A stretch of 64,000 nucleotides of DNA from Pectobacterium parmentieri (GTDB lineage Bacteria > Pseudomonadota > Gammaproteobacteria > Enterobacterales > Enterobacteriaceae): NCBI RefSeq assembly GCF_001742145.1, contig NZ_CP015749.1, positions 1,860,001-1,924,000 on the forward strand. The letters run 5' to 3'. How positions within the stretch are numbered: the stretch's first letter is position 1; each line of letters begins with the position of its first letter. Position numbers and translations under genes: made by a program. Positions 8,822-18,795 of this stretch are shown here, one piece after another. The notes under the pieces are model-generated. The model was not told the DNA's origin. It saw nothing but the letters and a program-made list of their open reading frames with translations, and did no database searches.

Positions 8822-10039
8822 ATGTATTCATTTGTTGCACGTCAACCTATTTTAAATCAACACCGACAAACCGTTGCCTACGAGCTACTTTTTCGCATGG
8901 ACATCACCAATAAATTTCCTGATGTCAGCCCTGAATTTGCGACCGCGCAGCTTATTTCTGATCAGTTCTTGACCAACCCACTAACGAAATCTGTCGTTGA
9001 GCAACCTTACTATATTAATTTTCCCCATCAGATGTTGATCAATGGCCAGGCTGAGGTATTGCCACAGGAAAAGGTCGTGATCGAAATTCTGGAAAATTCG
9101 ATACCCAATAATGATCTCTTTGCTGCCGTAAAAAAGCTAAAAAGGAAGGGCTTCAAAATTGCGCTTGATGACTTTTCGATGAATTCAGAATGGGATCGGT
9201 TTTTGCCTTACATTGATATCATCAAATTCGATTTGACCCAGTCGACGTTTGATGAGATTGAAAAGTTCATCAAAAGAACAGCACAGCGTAAGCTAATCTA
9301 TTTGGCCGAAAAAGTAGAAACACACGAACAATACCTGCAAAGTAAAAAACTGGGGATCTCGCTTTTTCAGGGGTATTTTTTCAGTCGTCCTGAAATGATT
9401 AAGTCAAAAAAATTGGTTAGTAACTCCAGCAACACCATCAGGTTACTGAGGGAAGTCAATAAACCTGAGATCAACTATGCCACTATCGAGGAATTGGTCT
9501 GCGCCGATCTATCACTTTATTATAAGTTGATGCGCCATATCACCAATATCAAATACAACACTCGCTTTGGCATCACCGCGACTTCAATGTCGTTTCGTTC
9601 GATGGCAATGCTGCTTGGGCAGCGGGAACTTAAGCGTTTTGTTTCATTAATTAGCATTACCAACAGTAATGAAAATAAACCCAGCGAGCTTTATCGTACC
9701 AGCTTAATTCGTGCCAGGTTTTTCGAATTACTGTATGCCTCTTTTAATGTGAAGGAAGACACCACTGAAGCGTTTCTATGCGGGTTATTATCACTGCTTG
9801 ATGCCGTATTAGATTCCCCCATGCCGCTGCTACTTTCGCAAATCGCACTATCCGAAAAAATTAACCAGAGTTTATTAGAAAATACCGGCGAACTGGCAAT
9901 TTACCTGACGTTAATCGCTAAATACGAACAGCAAGAGTGGGAAGAGCTTGAGCGCCTCTTAATCCAGTTAGGTGTCGATGAAGAAAATTTCTTTACCATG
10001 ATAATGGAAGCAACACAGTGGGCAGATGATATTTTATAA
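8822..10039 (+). CDS. EAL-HDOD domain protein (YuxH-like), probably non-catalytic EAL
   Basis: Signalling protein with an N-terminal EAL domain (about 1-195), the fold of cyclic-di-GMP phosphodiesterases, and a C-terminal HDOD domain (about 200-390). The ExLxR motif (ELLFR, 21-25) and an EKVET motif are present, but the catalytic DDFGTG loop is DDFSMNSE here. This suggests ligand binding or protein interaction rather than hydrolysis. The tail of the EAL domain shows QGYFFSRP. The start is supported by GGAG seven bases upstream. It is single on the plus strand, between aspS and yecE. HDOD-EAL relatives such as Vibrio CdgJ affect motility; a similar role here is only inference. Confidence 0.85.
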   Translation: MYSFVARQPILNQHRQTVAYELLFRMDITNKFPDVSPEFATAQLISDQFLTNPLTKSVVEQPYYINFPHQMLINGQAEVLPQEKVVIEILENSIPNNDLFAAVKKLKRKGFKIALDDFSMNSEWDRFLPYIDIIKFDLTQSTFDEIEKFIKRTAQRKLIYLAEKVETHEQYLQSKKLGISLFQGYFFSRPEMIKSKKLVSNSSNTIRLLREVNKPEINYATIEELVCADLSLYYKLMRHITNIKYNTRFGITATSMSFRSMAMLLGQRELKRFVSLISITNSNENKPSELYRTSLIRARFFELLYASFNVKEDTTEAFLCGLLSLLDAVLDSPMPLLLSQIALSEKINQSLLENTGELAIYLTLIAKYEQQEWEELERLLIQLGVDEENFFTMIMEATQWADDIL

Positions 10040-10130
10040 ACGATTTCCCTCGACTCACTCGCGCTCCCCAGCCAATTACGCGATAATGGCAGATATCCTA
10101 TTGAGGCCCAATGAAATTATGGTGCGATAG

Positions 10131-10943
10131 ATGTACATCGGATTACCACAATGGCAGCACCCTGCGTGGAGTCGGTTGGGGTTAAACGATCTTGCTGACT
10201 ACAGTCGCTATTTTACCTGCGTTGAAGGTAACACCACTTTTTATGCGTTACCTTCACGCGAGATTGTCAGGCGTTGGCGTGATATGACACATGATGACTT
10301 TCGTTTTTGCTTCAAGTTTCCCTCAACGATCAGCCATAAAGCCGCCTTGCAGAACTGTGATAGCGATGTCAGCCTTTTTTATCAATGCCTTGAGCCGATC
10401 GAACACCGTATTGGGCAGCTATGGCTACAACTCCCCGCAACCTTCGGGCCAGTACAGTTACCCGTTCTGTGGCGTTTCCTTGATGCCTTACCGCAGGAAT
10501 TTAACTACGGGGTGGAAGTGCGCCACCCGCTATTTTTTGCCAAAGGCGATGAGGAGCGTGCGCTGAATCAGGGACTACAGCAACGCGGCATTAATCGCGT
10601 GATCCTCGACAGCCGCCCAGTCCACCATGCCGCACCAGACAGTGCCGCGATGCGTGAAGCCCAACGTAAAAAACCGCGCGTACCGGTTCATGCCGTACTG
10701 ACCGCCGCGCAACCGCTGATCCGCTTTATCGGCAGTGAGAAACAGGAAGAAAATCTCCACTGGTTTGAGTCATGGCGTAACAAACTGCCGCAGTGGCATG
10801 ACGCGAATCCTTTCTTCTTTATTCACACACCGGATATTGGTGATGCACCACCACTGGCACAACAGCTTTGGCCATTACTCGCCGAGATCGACCCGACATT
10901 GCCGCCGCAACCGGATTGGCCACAGCAGGCAACGCTTTTTTGA
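10131..10943 (+). CDS. yecE: DUF72 family protein YecE
   Basis: Conserved TIM-barrel-like protein of the DUF72/YecE family with no established biochemical role. Its 270 aa closely follow E. coli YecE: MYIGLPQW start, CVEGNTTFYALP, FCFKFPSTISH, FNYGVEVRHP and RKKPRVPVHAVLTA are all present. The Shine-Dalgarno sequence is weak, but the start agrees with the family. yecN follows 154 bp downstream, as in E. coli where yecD, yecE and yecN lie beside aspS and cmoA. Confidence 0.93.
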   Translation: MYIGLPQWQHPAWSRLGLNDLADYSRYFTCVEGNTTFYALPSREIVRRWRDMTHDDFRFCFKFPSTISHKAALQNCDSDVSLFYQCLEPIEHRIGQLWLQLPATFGPVQLPVLWRFLDALPQEFNYGVEVRHPLFFAKGDEERALNQGLQQRGINRVILDSRPVHHAAPDSAAMREAQRKKPRVPVHAVLTAAQPLIRFIGSEKQEENLHWFESWRNKLPQWHDANPFFFIHTPDIGDAPPLAQQLWPLLAEIDPTLPPQPDWPQQATLF

Positions 10944-11097
10944 CTCAGTAAGCAGAGGATGTGTTAGTTCATTTAGTTATAACCATTACGTCAACGTAAT
11001 CTATTTCCGCTAAAAAAATGGGGCTTTACAGGCGACAGTGGCGCTAGGTAAAGCTATTATTCTGCAAGCCGTTTTCGGTTAGGTCACGGAGTAAAAA

Positions 11098-11493
11098 ATG
11101 GTAAGTGCGCTCTATATCGTGCTTGGCGCAATTTTGTTGATAAAGCTGTCTATTGATGTTGTAAAACTGAGAATGCAGTATCGTGTGGCGTATGGCGACG
11201 GCGGGTTTTATGAATTACAAACTGCAATCCGCGTACATGGCAATGCGGTGGAATATATTCCGATTGCAGCAATTTTGCTGCTGCTAATGGAAATGAATGG
11301 TGCACTCATCATCATGATCCATTTTTGCGGTGTTTTATTGATCGTCGGGCGCTTAGTTCACTACTACGGCCTTCGGCATCGTGAATTCCGCTGGCGACGT
11401 TCAGGAATGTCTGCAACCTATGCTTCGCTCATCCTGATGATTGCCGCAAACCTCTATTACCTTCCTTGGGATCTCGTTTTCACGCTGTATTGA
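11098..11493 (+). CDS. yecN: MAPEG-family inner membrane protein YecN
   Basis: Small integral membrane protein (131 aa) of the MAPEG superfamily (membrane-associated eicosanoid and glutathione metabolism). Four hydrophobic segments are evident (about 3-20, 55-72, 74-92, 104-125), with the family motif around FYELQTAIRVHGNAVEY, where the ExxxxxxRVHxNxxE pattern is intact. Substrate in bacteria is unknown. It keeps the E. coli position between yecE and cmoA; a MITE-like repeat separates it from cmoA. Confidence 0.92.
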   Translation: MVSALYIVLGAILLIKLSIDVVKLRMQYRVAYGDGGFYELQTAIRVHGNAVEYIPIAAILLLLMEMNGALIIMIHFCGVLLIVGRLVHYYGLRHREFRWRRSGMSATYASLILMIAANLYYLPWDLVFTLY

Positions 11494-11591
11494 TGGTGTG
11501 AGACAAAAACAATATCCGCCGTTCTCGGGCGCACAGACATAATGCGTCCGGGAATCAAAAACCGCGTCCACATGTGGAAGGCGAAGATCAT

Positions 11592-11790
<199 letters not shown>

Positions 11791-11805
11791 GGCGTATTCT
11801 GCTAG

Positions 11806-13568
<1,763 letters not shown>

Positions 13569-13599
13569 GCCTCTGCGCCGCCATTATAACGTTCGATAA

Positions 13600-14358
13600 A
13601 AGCACTGACGATAACTCGATAAGACGGCCAGTGCGCTTGACTCGCGACGCCAGTTCGCCAAGCGCCACTGCGACGTCGTCATCGGCCACAATCTGCCACA
13701 CCTCGAATCGCTCCGGTATAATTTGCTCAGCCAATTCACGGAAAAATGAAGCCACCTCCTCACGATTCCGACGCGGGCCGATCCAGGAACGACCTGCATA
13801 TCACCCGAGATATCCCACTCTACTTCCTGCGTAAACAGCTCGACGATCGCCTTCAGTGTCTGTGGATCGTCGGGCTGAGCCCAGGTCGAATTCGAAAACA
13901 TTTTCAAAGCGACCTTGCGATGAGCAAACGTCAGGCCACGCTCGTCTATCACGCGTAACGCCCCATTCTCGGCCTTCAACCGCGATCCGATCGCCGTCGA
14001 CGATAAAAACCAAACCGTCAATATCGTGGGTAAGCCAAGCAGCGTCCACAGCGATCCATTCAGCAAATTTCGCGTACTGGCATCGCCGAACCAGTACGCG
14101 CAGACCGTAATAGCTGCTCAGAAAAGCTCGTGCCAACAGTAACGCCGGTCGAGCTGAAGATACATCTCCGTTGCGTTGCCCTACCGCAAATAGGTGGCAT
14201 AACACCTGTTCCAGTCGGGTTACATCGACTCTACCGATCTGTACGACAACCGAATCTTTACCCGAACGCTCTAACGCGGCAAATACTCCCATGCAGCCTC
14301 GGCGCTTGACCAGATTGAAATAGGCAAGGACAAAAAACGCATTTTCACTGTAGCGCAC
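13600..14358 (-). pseudogene. Decayed TetR C-terminus / SnoaL-like remnant with frameshifts
   Basis: Reading leftward from 14358, one frame gives a stretch resembling the C-terminal domain of TetR regulators (RRGCMGVFAALERS, QRNGDVSSARPALLLARA, SSYYGLRVLVR). It then runs into SnoaL/NTF2-like sequence (VEGREWGVTRDRRAWPD, GRFENVFEFD). Near 13880 the family-like sequence jumps frame (LKAIVELFTQEVEWDISGD). Near 13785 a one-base loss shifts it back (VVP, then WIGPRRNREEVASFFREL, AEQIIPERFEV). It ends around 13615 without a natural C-terminus. No TetR DNA-binding domain remains. Similarity is by recollection of family patterns only. Confidence 0.6.
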
Positions 14359-14451
14359 TTAGTTAACCCCCATCCTCCGGCAAAGACCGGATGCGCTAAT
14401 CCTGAATTCAATGCCGGTATCTGTCGTTTTTCAATGCTCCCTACGCAACAG

Positions 14452-14470
14452 GATAATGATAATCAATATC
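14452..14470. promoter_or_regulatory. Near-consensus Fur box
   Basis: GATAATGATAATCAATATC differs from the 19-bp E. coli Fur consensus at one position (18 of 19). It lies six bases upstream of a perfect -35 hexamer, placing iron-loaded Fur where it would block polymerase. Confidence 0.85.
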
Positions 14471-14475
14471 ATTTG

Positions 14476-14504
14476 TTGACAGATTTTCTATTGGTGAGTA
14501 ATCT
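14476..14504 (+). promoter_or_regulatory. Sigma70 promoter of the protease cassette
   Basis: TTGACA at 14476-14481, a 17-bp spacer and TAATCT at 14499-14504. It is directly downstream of the Fur box and about 50 bases before the first small gene. Confidence 0.75.
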
Positions 14505-14557
14505 CCATAATTAGCTGTATATATATACAGCAACAACAATCAAACAGGAGATTAATG

Positions 14558-14761
14558 ATGGATACAGTATTAACAAACCGTGATGGACTTGAGTGGAAAA
14601 GAATGTTGGAGCTTGGGTATGACTGGAACGGTGAGTCGTGGAGTCGGCCGGAAATCGGCAAATTATTGTGGCGCCAACTCATGACGTGCAGCCCCTGCCA
14701 AAAAATGGCTCCGATCACGTTAGGCATTGACAGACTATTTACACGTTTATCGACTCACTGA
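14558..14761 (+). CDS. Small protein (67-68 aa), first gene of Fur-box cassette
   Basis: Unrecognised small protein. GGAG at 14547-14550 is seven bases before ATG 14558; an adjacent ATG at 14555 would add one Met. The product begins MDTVLTNRDGLEWKRMLEL. It is rich in Trp (three) and basic residues, and has a CSPC pair in the second half. There is no signal peptide or membrane segment. It is the first gene after a strong promoter and Fur box. The 124 bases to the protease gene include two hairpins (about 14779-14831 and 14841-14856), so expression of the downstream genes may be modulated. It could be a regulatory or substrate peptide, or a short orphan; nothing decides. Confidence 0.55.
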   Translation: MDTVLTNRDGLEWKRMLELGYDWNGESWSRPEIGKLLWRQLMTCSPCQKMAPITLGIDRLFTRLSTH

Positions 14762-14778
14762 ATCAGCGTGTCGGGTAA

Positions 14779-14857
14779 CGCGATGTTGGTCTGTTGCTGT
14801 TTGCCTTCAAAAGCAGATAGGTCAACATCGATAACAAACCAGCTATCAAGCTGGACG
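14779..14857 (+). promoter_or_regulatory. Leader with two hairpins before the papain-like protease gene
   Basis: The first hairpin pairs CGATGTTG with CAACATCG, with an inner TCTG/CAGA pairing. The second is CCAGC-TATCAA-GCTGG. Neither has a T-run, so they look more like processing or attenuation structures than terminators. Confidence 0.4.
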
Positions 14858-14885
14858 CTTGTTTGACTCATAGAGGATATAAAAA

Positions 14886-15470
14886 ATGTTAACCACTGGA
14901 ACAACCCGAATCACCGGCGACAGAAAGCTAAACGACCTGATAGGCCATCTGATCGATCCGCAATTGGTCGAAGTTGAAGCGGCTCCTCAGATTAAGGCAA
15001 TGGCTACTTCCCGTCTGAATTTCAAAATGCAGAAACAAACCCAAACTAATTGGTGCTGGGCGGCTGTTTCCGCCTCGGTCGGCAACTTCTACCGCACTGG
15101 GTCTTGGACCCAGTGCGGTGTAGCCAGCGCCTCTCTGGACCGCAACTGCTGCAATCAACCGGGACCGTGCAACATCTACGGTTATTTGGATTCCGCCTTG
15201 CAAATCACACGCAGCTACAACGGCATGAATAGAGGATCCTTGCAGATGTCGGCCATTCGGAACCAGATCAAAAAGGGCCGACCAATCGGTTTGCGTTGCG
15301 CCTGGTACGGTGGCGGTGCGCACTTTTTGGTTATCTATGGGACCGACGGTGATTACCTGTTGATTGCAGATTCGATCTACGGTTACTCGACCCATGCTTT
15401 GAACTCGTTCCCCAGGTTATACAAATCCGGCGGAAATTGGACTGACACTTACTTCACCGTAAAAAAATAA
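14886..15470 (+). CDS. Papain-like cysteine protease family protein
   Basis: 194 aa. Residues ~45-192 look like a papain-like cysteine protease of the C39/C70 type (AvrRpt2-like fold group). The segment QTNWCWAAVSASVGNFY carries predicted nucleophile Cys57, GGGAHFLVIYG carries His146, and IADSIYG gives Asp162. A Cys-rich insert (Cys77, 88, 89, 95) lies between. The first ~40 residues are a separate charged segment that could be a pro-region. There is no Sec signal or membrane segment. AGAGGA is eight bases upstream. It is the second gene of a Fur-box-controlled cassette and is followed after 13 bp by a 200-aa unknown. Role could be peptide processing, an effector or a defence enzyme; the substrate is unknown. 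Confidence 0.75.
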   Translation: MLTTGTTRITGDRKLNDLIGHLIDPQLVEVEAAPQIKAMATSRLNFKMQKQTQTNWCWAAVSASVGNFYRTGSWTQCGVASASLDRNCCNQPGPCNIYGYLDSALQITRSYNGMNRGSLQMSAIRNQIKKGRPIGLRCAWYGGGAHFLVIYGTDGDYLLIADSIYGYSTHALNSFPRLYKSGGNWTDTYFTVKK

Positions 15471-15483
15471 AGAGGGCAACATC

Positions 15484-16086
15484 ATGCAATTGACTTATCC
15501 AAAAGCGCCTTCCAACGGCGTACAGGCACTGCGTCCGGCACTGCAATCTGCGCTGAAACCCCAGGGCTTCGGCATCAATCGTCAATTCGCGGCCGCCAAG
15601 CCGGGCAAAATAAAGCTGAGCGAAGGCTATCGTGGCTACTCGCTCAACCTAGAGGATCTGATTCACGGTAAAGGCCTCAAAGACGCGAAGGTCGGCGATT
15701 GGCATTACTTAGTGTTTGCCGATGAAGTGACGATTGCCGACGCGCAATTGACCGACGTGCACGGGCATGTCGAGTTCGCTTCGCTCAACCACGGAAATTT
15801 GGCAGCCGCGACGGTAGAGGCGCTAAAGCTGGCGGATCTATCGCCGCAACTACAGGGTAAAACCGTTGAACTGCGAGTATTATTCATCTCGGCACTCCAC
15901 GTTGTGGCAATCTGGCTGTACGCCGACAGCGAAGATGTGCTGATCCCAATTGAGCCGACCCCCAAGGAAATTGCAGTCACTCAGTTGTATAATGAGGTGG
16001 AGCTGCTCGCTTTGCTCAAACCGGCGGCTGATCAGGCTCATAAGCGCTTCGACGCGGACACCAGTGGGCTGTTGGGGGGTGGATAA
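15484..16086 (+). CDS. Hypothetical protein, partner of the papain-like protease
   Basis: Unrecognised 200-aa soluble protein, 13 bp after the protease gene with a good Shine-Dalgarno (GAGGG, six bases). The first ~45 residues look flexible and basic (PKAPSNGVQALRPAL). The middle (about 70-160) alternates hydrophobic strands, suggesting a beta-rich domain. A helical tail follows, and the protein ends in SGLLGGG. A glycine-rich C-terminus next to a papain/C39-like enzyme, a class that often cuts after Gly-Gly, invites the idea of a substrate or adaptor, but this is speculation. A terminator follows immediately, so the cassette ends here. Confidence 0.7.
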   Translation: MQLTYPKAPSNGVQALRPALQSALKPQGFGINRQFAAAKPGKIKLSEGYRGYSLNLEDLIHGKGLKDAKVGDWHYLVFADEVTIADAQLTDVHGHVEFASLNHGNLAAATVEALKLADLSPQLQGKTVELRVLFISALHVVAIWLYADSEDVLIPIEPTPKEIAVTQLYNEVELLALLKPAADQAHKRFDADTSGLLGGG

Positions 16087-16142
16087 AAGCCAAAATCTTC
16101 ACTTTAGAGGTTCAAGACAATGCCACTAAAATTGGCTTTTTT
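16085..16142 (+). terminator. Terminator of the protease cassette
   Basis: Outer arms AAAAGCCAA (16085-16093) and TTGGCTTTT (16132-16140) enclose a second imperfect stem (TTTAGAGG with CCACTAAA), followed by more T residues. It overlaps the stop codon of the 200-aa gene. Confidence 0.7.
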
Positions 16143-16156
16143 AGCCTGATAGTGTT

Positions 16157-16384
16157 GTGTTTAACACCCAGATGGTGCGCGACTCACTGTGTGAGATCCG
16201 CGTTCAGCAGGGTAACACGGTCATGGTGGCGTCGCTGAACTACGGAGTCAGAGGCTCAACCACTGGGCGGAGTTCGCTCCGCCCAGTGGTGGTTGTCTGG
16301 CGTGATTTCCCTGCACCCTTTGAAGAATACCGCCGGCTCTACGGGGCCGGCCCCTCTAAGTCAACGATTGGAGGTTCGGTATGA
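16157..16384 (+). pseudogene. Unassigned 75-aa ORF fragment, overlapping the next by ATGA
   Basis: GTG-started frame (MFNTQMVRDSLCEIRVQQ...) with no obvious Shine-Dalgarno. It is interrupted in the middle by a perfect 14-bp hairpin and ends in GGSV with a TGA overlapping the ATG at 16381. Composition looks coding, but the family was not recognised. It is more likely a fragment of a larger mobile or secretion-associated gene than a complete gene. Confidence 0.35.
16259..16290. repeat. 14-bp perfect hairpin with TTCG tetraloop
   Basis: Arms 16259-16272 and 16277-16290 (ACCACTGGGCGGAG and its complement) flank TTCG, the extra-stable tetraloop. No T-run follows. This may be a REP/intergenic-type palindrome or a terminator core that invaded an older reading frame. 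Confidence 0.6.
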
Positions 16385-16512
16385 AAATCACCAACACACC
16401 AGTAAGTGTAACGGCTCGCGTTTATCGCAAATTTGGGCTCACATTAACTGCAAATGAAAATCACGAACGAAGCAGTCTGGCGGTGTCAGGATGGTGTACC
16501 ACTGGGCCATGA
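16381..16512 (+). CDS. Unassigned 43-aa ORF with strong Shine-Dalgarno
   Basis: ATG 16381 lies six bases after GGAGG and overlaps the stop of the preceding frame (ATGA). The product starts MKITNTPVSVTARVYRKFGL and stops after 43 residues. A near-repeat of its first bases (ATGAAAATCAC) recurs at 16453. Without a recognised family, this is either a real short coupled gene or the 5' end of a truncated gene; downstream frames to 16740 show nothing recognisable. Confidence 0.35.
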   Translation: MKITNTPVSVTARVYRKFGLTLTANENHERSSLAVSGWCTTGP

Positions 16513-16742
16513 AGGTGCTGAAGGTGGGAGAGCTGGTTGGTAACGCATGGCCATTGCGCGAATGCGGTACGCCGGGTGATGCGGGGAAGTTGCGCCTGAA
16601 ACCCGAGGTGACGCTCAAAAAACCATCATCTTCCTGTTATGACGGTGCCGACTTCAGGGAGCCACCCAAAAAAAGTCAGGATCCTGCCCCCTGTGTTCAC
16701 TGTCCTACGCGCCTACGGGCACTTTGAAATTCCTAGGCGTTG

Positions 16743-16771
16743 AAAAAAAGCCCCAGCAATACGCTGAGGCT
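16743..16771 (-). terminator. Rho-independent terminator of cutC
   Basis: On the minus strand, AGCCTCAGC pairs with GCTGGGGCT (one wobble), followed by seven T residues. It lies about 110 bases after the cutC stop. Confidence 0.8.
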
Positions 16772-16881
16772 TGGTACTTGCCATGCAAACCTGATGGTAT
16801 GCGGCGCGGCAAAATTGAAGAATAACGATGTGGTGTCTATACATGCAGTCGATCAACCGCGACACCATGAAACACCTTACA

Positions 16882-17640
16882 TTATGATACGTACTGCATT
16901 TCACGATCCGGGCTGACCGCCCGTTTCATTGCTGCTACCACATCGCCATCCACACAGTACTGGCTAAATTCATCTAACTCCGCATCAGAACACATCGACA
17001 CACCGATCTTACGGTAACGCATCGGAGATGGAGCCCACTGCCCTGCTGAGCTATGCAATTCTCGGATACCCGCTTGCTGAAATTTATGCACGTTAGTTAA
17101 CCGCACGCCGGAACCCGCCATAATAATAGGACCGTGACTGACCTGCGTTAGTTCACGTAATAACCGTAATCCATTTTCCGCAGTCTGCTGCTGCCCAGAG
17201 CTCAATATACGTGATACACCCAGATCGGTAAGTTGTTCCAAGGCAATATAAGGGTTCAGACACATATCAAATGCGCGATGAAAGGTCACTTCCATCCCCT
17301 GAGCCGCCGCCATAATTTCACGCATTTTGAGCAAATCAATGTGCCCTTCCTCATTCAGCACACCGACAACGATACCGGGGAATCCCATCTCACGAATCTG
17401 CTCAATGTCATATTTGATGGCTGCAAACTCCGTCGGGCTGTAGCAAAAATCCCCCCCTCTCGGGCGTACAATCGGGTGAACGGGAATCGCAACTTTTTCA
17501 CGGGCACCACGCAGCGCACCATAGGATGGCGTTAATCCCCCTTCGCGCTGTCCTGCACAGAGTTCAATCCTGTCAGCCCCAGACTGCGCTGCCGTTATCG
17601 CACAATCAACGCTATAACAGCATACTTCCAGTTTCGTCAT
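16882..17640 (-). CDS. cutC: CutC family protein
   Basis: 252-aa TIM-barrel protein of the CutC family. It was historically linked to copper homeostasis, but the evidence for direct copper binding is weak and the real role is unclear. The family start [18 protein letters not shown], the [10 protein letters not shown] loop and the [15 protein letters not shown] segment are intact. GGAGG lies seven bases before the ATG. Order cutC-yecM-argS is as in E. coli; upstream E. coli neighbours torYZ are absent and replaced by the accessory segment. Confidence 0.95.
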   Translation of the reverse strand: MTKLEVCCYSVDCAITAAQSGADRIELCAGQREGGLTPSYGALRGAREKVAIPVHPIVRPRGGDFCYSPTEFAAIKYDIEQIREMGFPGIVVGVLNEEGHIDLLKMREIMAAAQGMEVTFHRAFDMCLNPYIALEQLTDLGVSRILSSGQQQTAENGLRLLRELTQVSHGPIIMAGSGVRLTNVHKFQQAGIRELHSSAGQWAPSPMRYRKIGVSMCSDAELDEFSQYCVDGDVVAAMKRAVSPDREMQYVS

Positions 17641-17923
17641 CGCGACTCCTCCATATAAGCTCCCCGCCCCTTTTTCTTAATCACTAAAAACCGACGAATC
17701 ATCACGCCGATTAAAGTAATAACTATGGCATTCACATTCATATCGTGAGGAGACCGGAGTCACAATGAATACGATACATTACCGAAGTAAACATGACATA
17801 AACCACAATTTTATTAATCTGTTCCGCAGCAAAAGAAATTAGTATGAATGACGCGACATACCATTTTATCAGTCAACCCATGCCATCTTTCTGATTACGC
17901 GCTGAGCCGGTTGTCCACTATTT

Positions 17924-18472
17924 TCATAACGAAGACATTTCGCTCGCGACAACGTCTCGTATATCAAATGGATGAAATTTTATTGTCACTTTCCCATTAG
18001 TTACTGCCAGCGTCGGATTAGGAATTCGTTCTTTTTCGCCTTGTGGAGAACTGAATTTAAGTTTGATGCCCGGAGTACGCAGTGCGTCATCAGACAAACA
18101 AGCCAACGCACGCTGATGCAGCGTTTCCGCATCACCAGGCAGCACCAGTTCTACATGCTCCCAGCCTTCATGGGGGTAGTACTTTCCCCCCGGCCACGGC
18201 AGCTCAATACACGTAATCTGCCAAGGGCCAATCACGATAGCTTTATCCAGAATAAACAAGCTGATTGGGCGACCGTTGATAAGATTTTCAGATAGCAGAC
18301 TACCGACCTCCAGTAGCGCCGCTTTCCATGATTCAGCCGTTGTATTCTGATGGCAACGCAGCGAGATATGGTCAGCATAAAATGCGCTTAAATCCAGTTG
18401 TAGCACACTCGCCAATTCCTGTAGTTCTTGCTCAAAACGCGCTAAATCTGTTATCAAATCATTGGGTAACAT
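17924..18472 (-). CDS. yecM: VOC-family protein YecM
   Basis: Metal-dependent-looking VOC/glyoxalase-fold protein of unknown reaction. Conserved blocks match E. coli YecM: ADHISLRCHQNTTAESW, SENLINGRPISLF, ELPWPGGKYYPHEGWEHVE, PNPTLAV and TIKFHPF. His residues in these blocks are the likely metal ligands. ATG 18472 is preferred because AAGGAG lies 11 bases upstream, giving 182 aa; the frame is open to a TTG at 18508 and an ATG at 18496 without Shine-Dalgarno. It is separated from cutC by 283 bp in which nothing was recognised. Confidence 0.92.
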   Translation of the reverse strand: MLPNDLITDLARFEQELQELASVLQLDLSAFYADHISLRCHQNTTAESWKAALLEVGSLLSENLINGRPISLFILDKAIVIGPWQITCIELPWPGGKYYPHEGWEHVELVLPGDAETLHQRALACLSDDALRTPGIKLKFSSPQGEKERIPNPTLAVTNGKVTIKFHPFDIRDVVASEMSSL

Positions 18473-18795
18473 ATCGGATAAGACTCCTTGCAGCATCTCA
18501 TGTATCAACTGTCATTCATGCGATGAGAATATCACACTCATAACACCTTCTAATTAAATTTTAATTTTATTCCAAGCACATTTACTTACATTACTGCCAC
18601 CTGGAACGCATTAAATGCAAAGAAAAGGCGGCGCTGTCGTTTAGTTAATAAATGGAACCATTTTTTACCTGACGTTAATCTGAGATACTTTTCGTAATCT
18701 ATTCTGGGAGAAATCTTAAATAAGATAGCCCCCATTGAACACCAGAATGAAAACGTATAAATTAAGAAATCAAATAATAACACAGAGATATTATC
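18473..18795. other. AT-rich intergenic region between yecM and a small membrane gene
   Basis: No credible gene. A 65-aa minus-strand frame at 18586-18783 has strange composition and no ribosome-binding site. The region is rich in A/T tracts and likely holds divergent promoters. Confidence 0.5.

Noticed and set aside
18586..18783. 65-aa minus-strand frame
   Set aside because: Aromatic-rich translation of AT-rich DNA with no ribosome-binding site.
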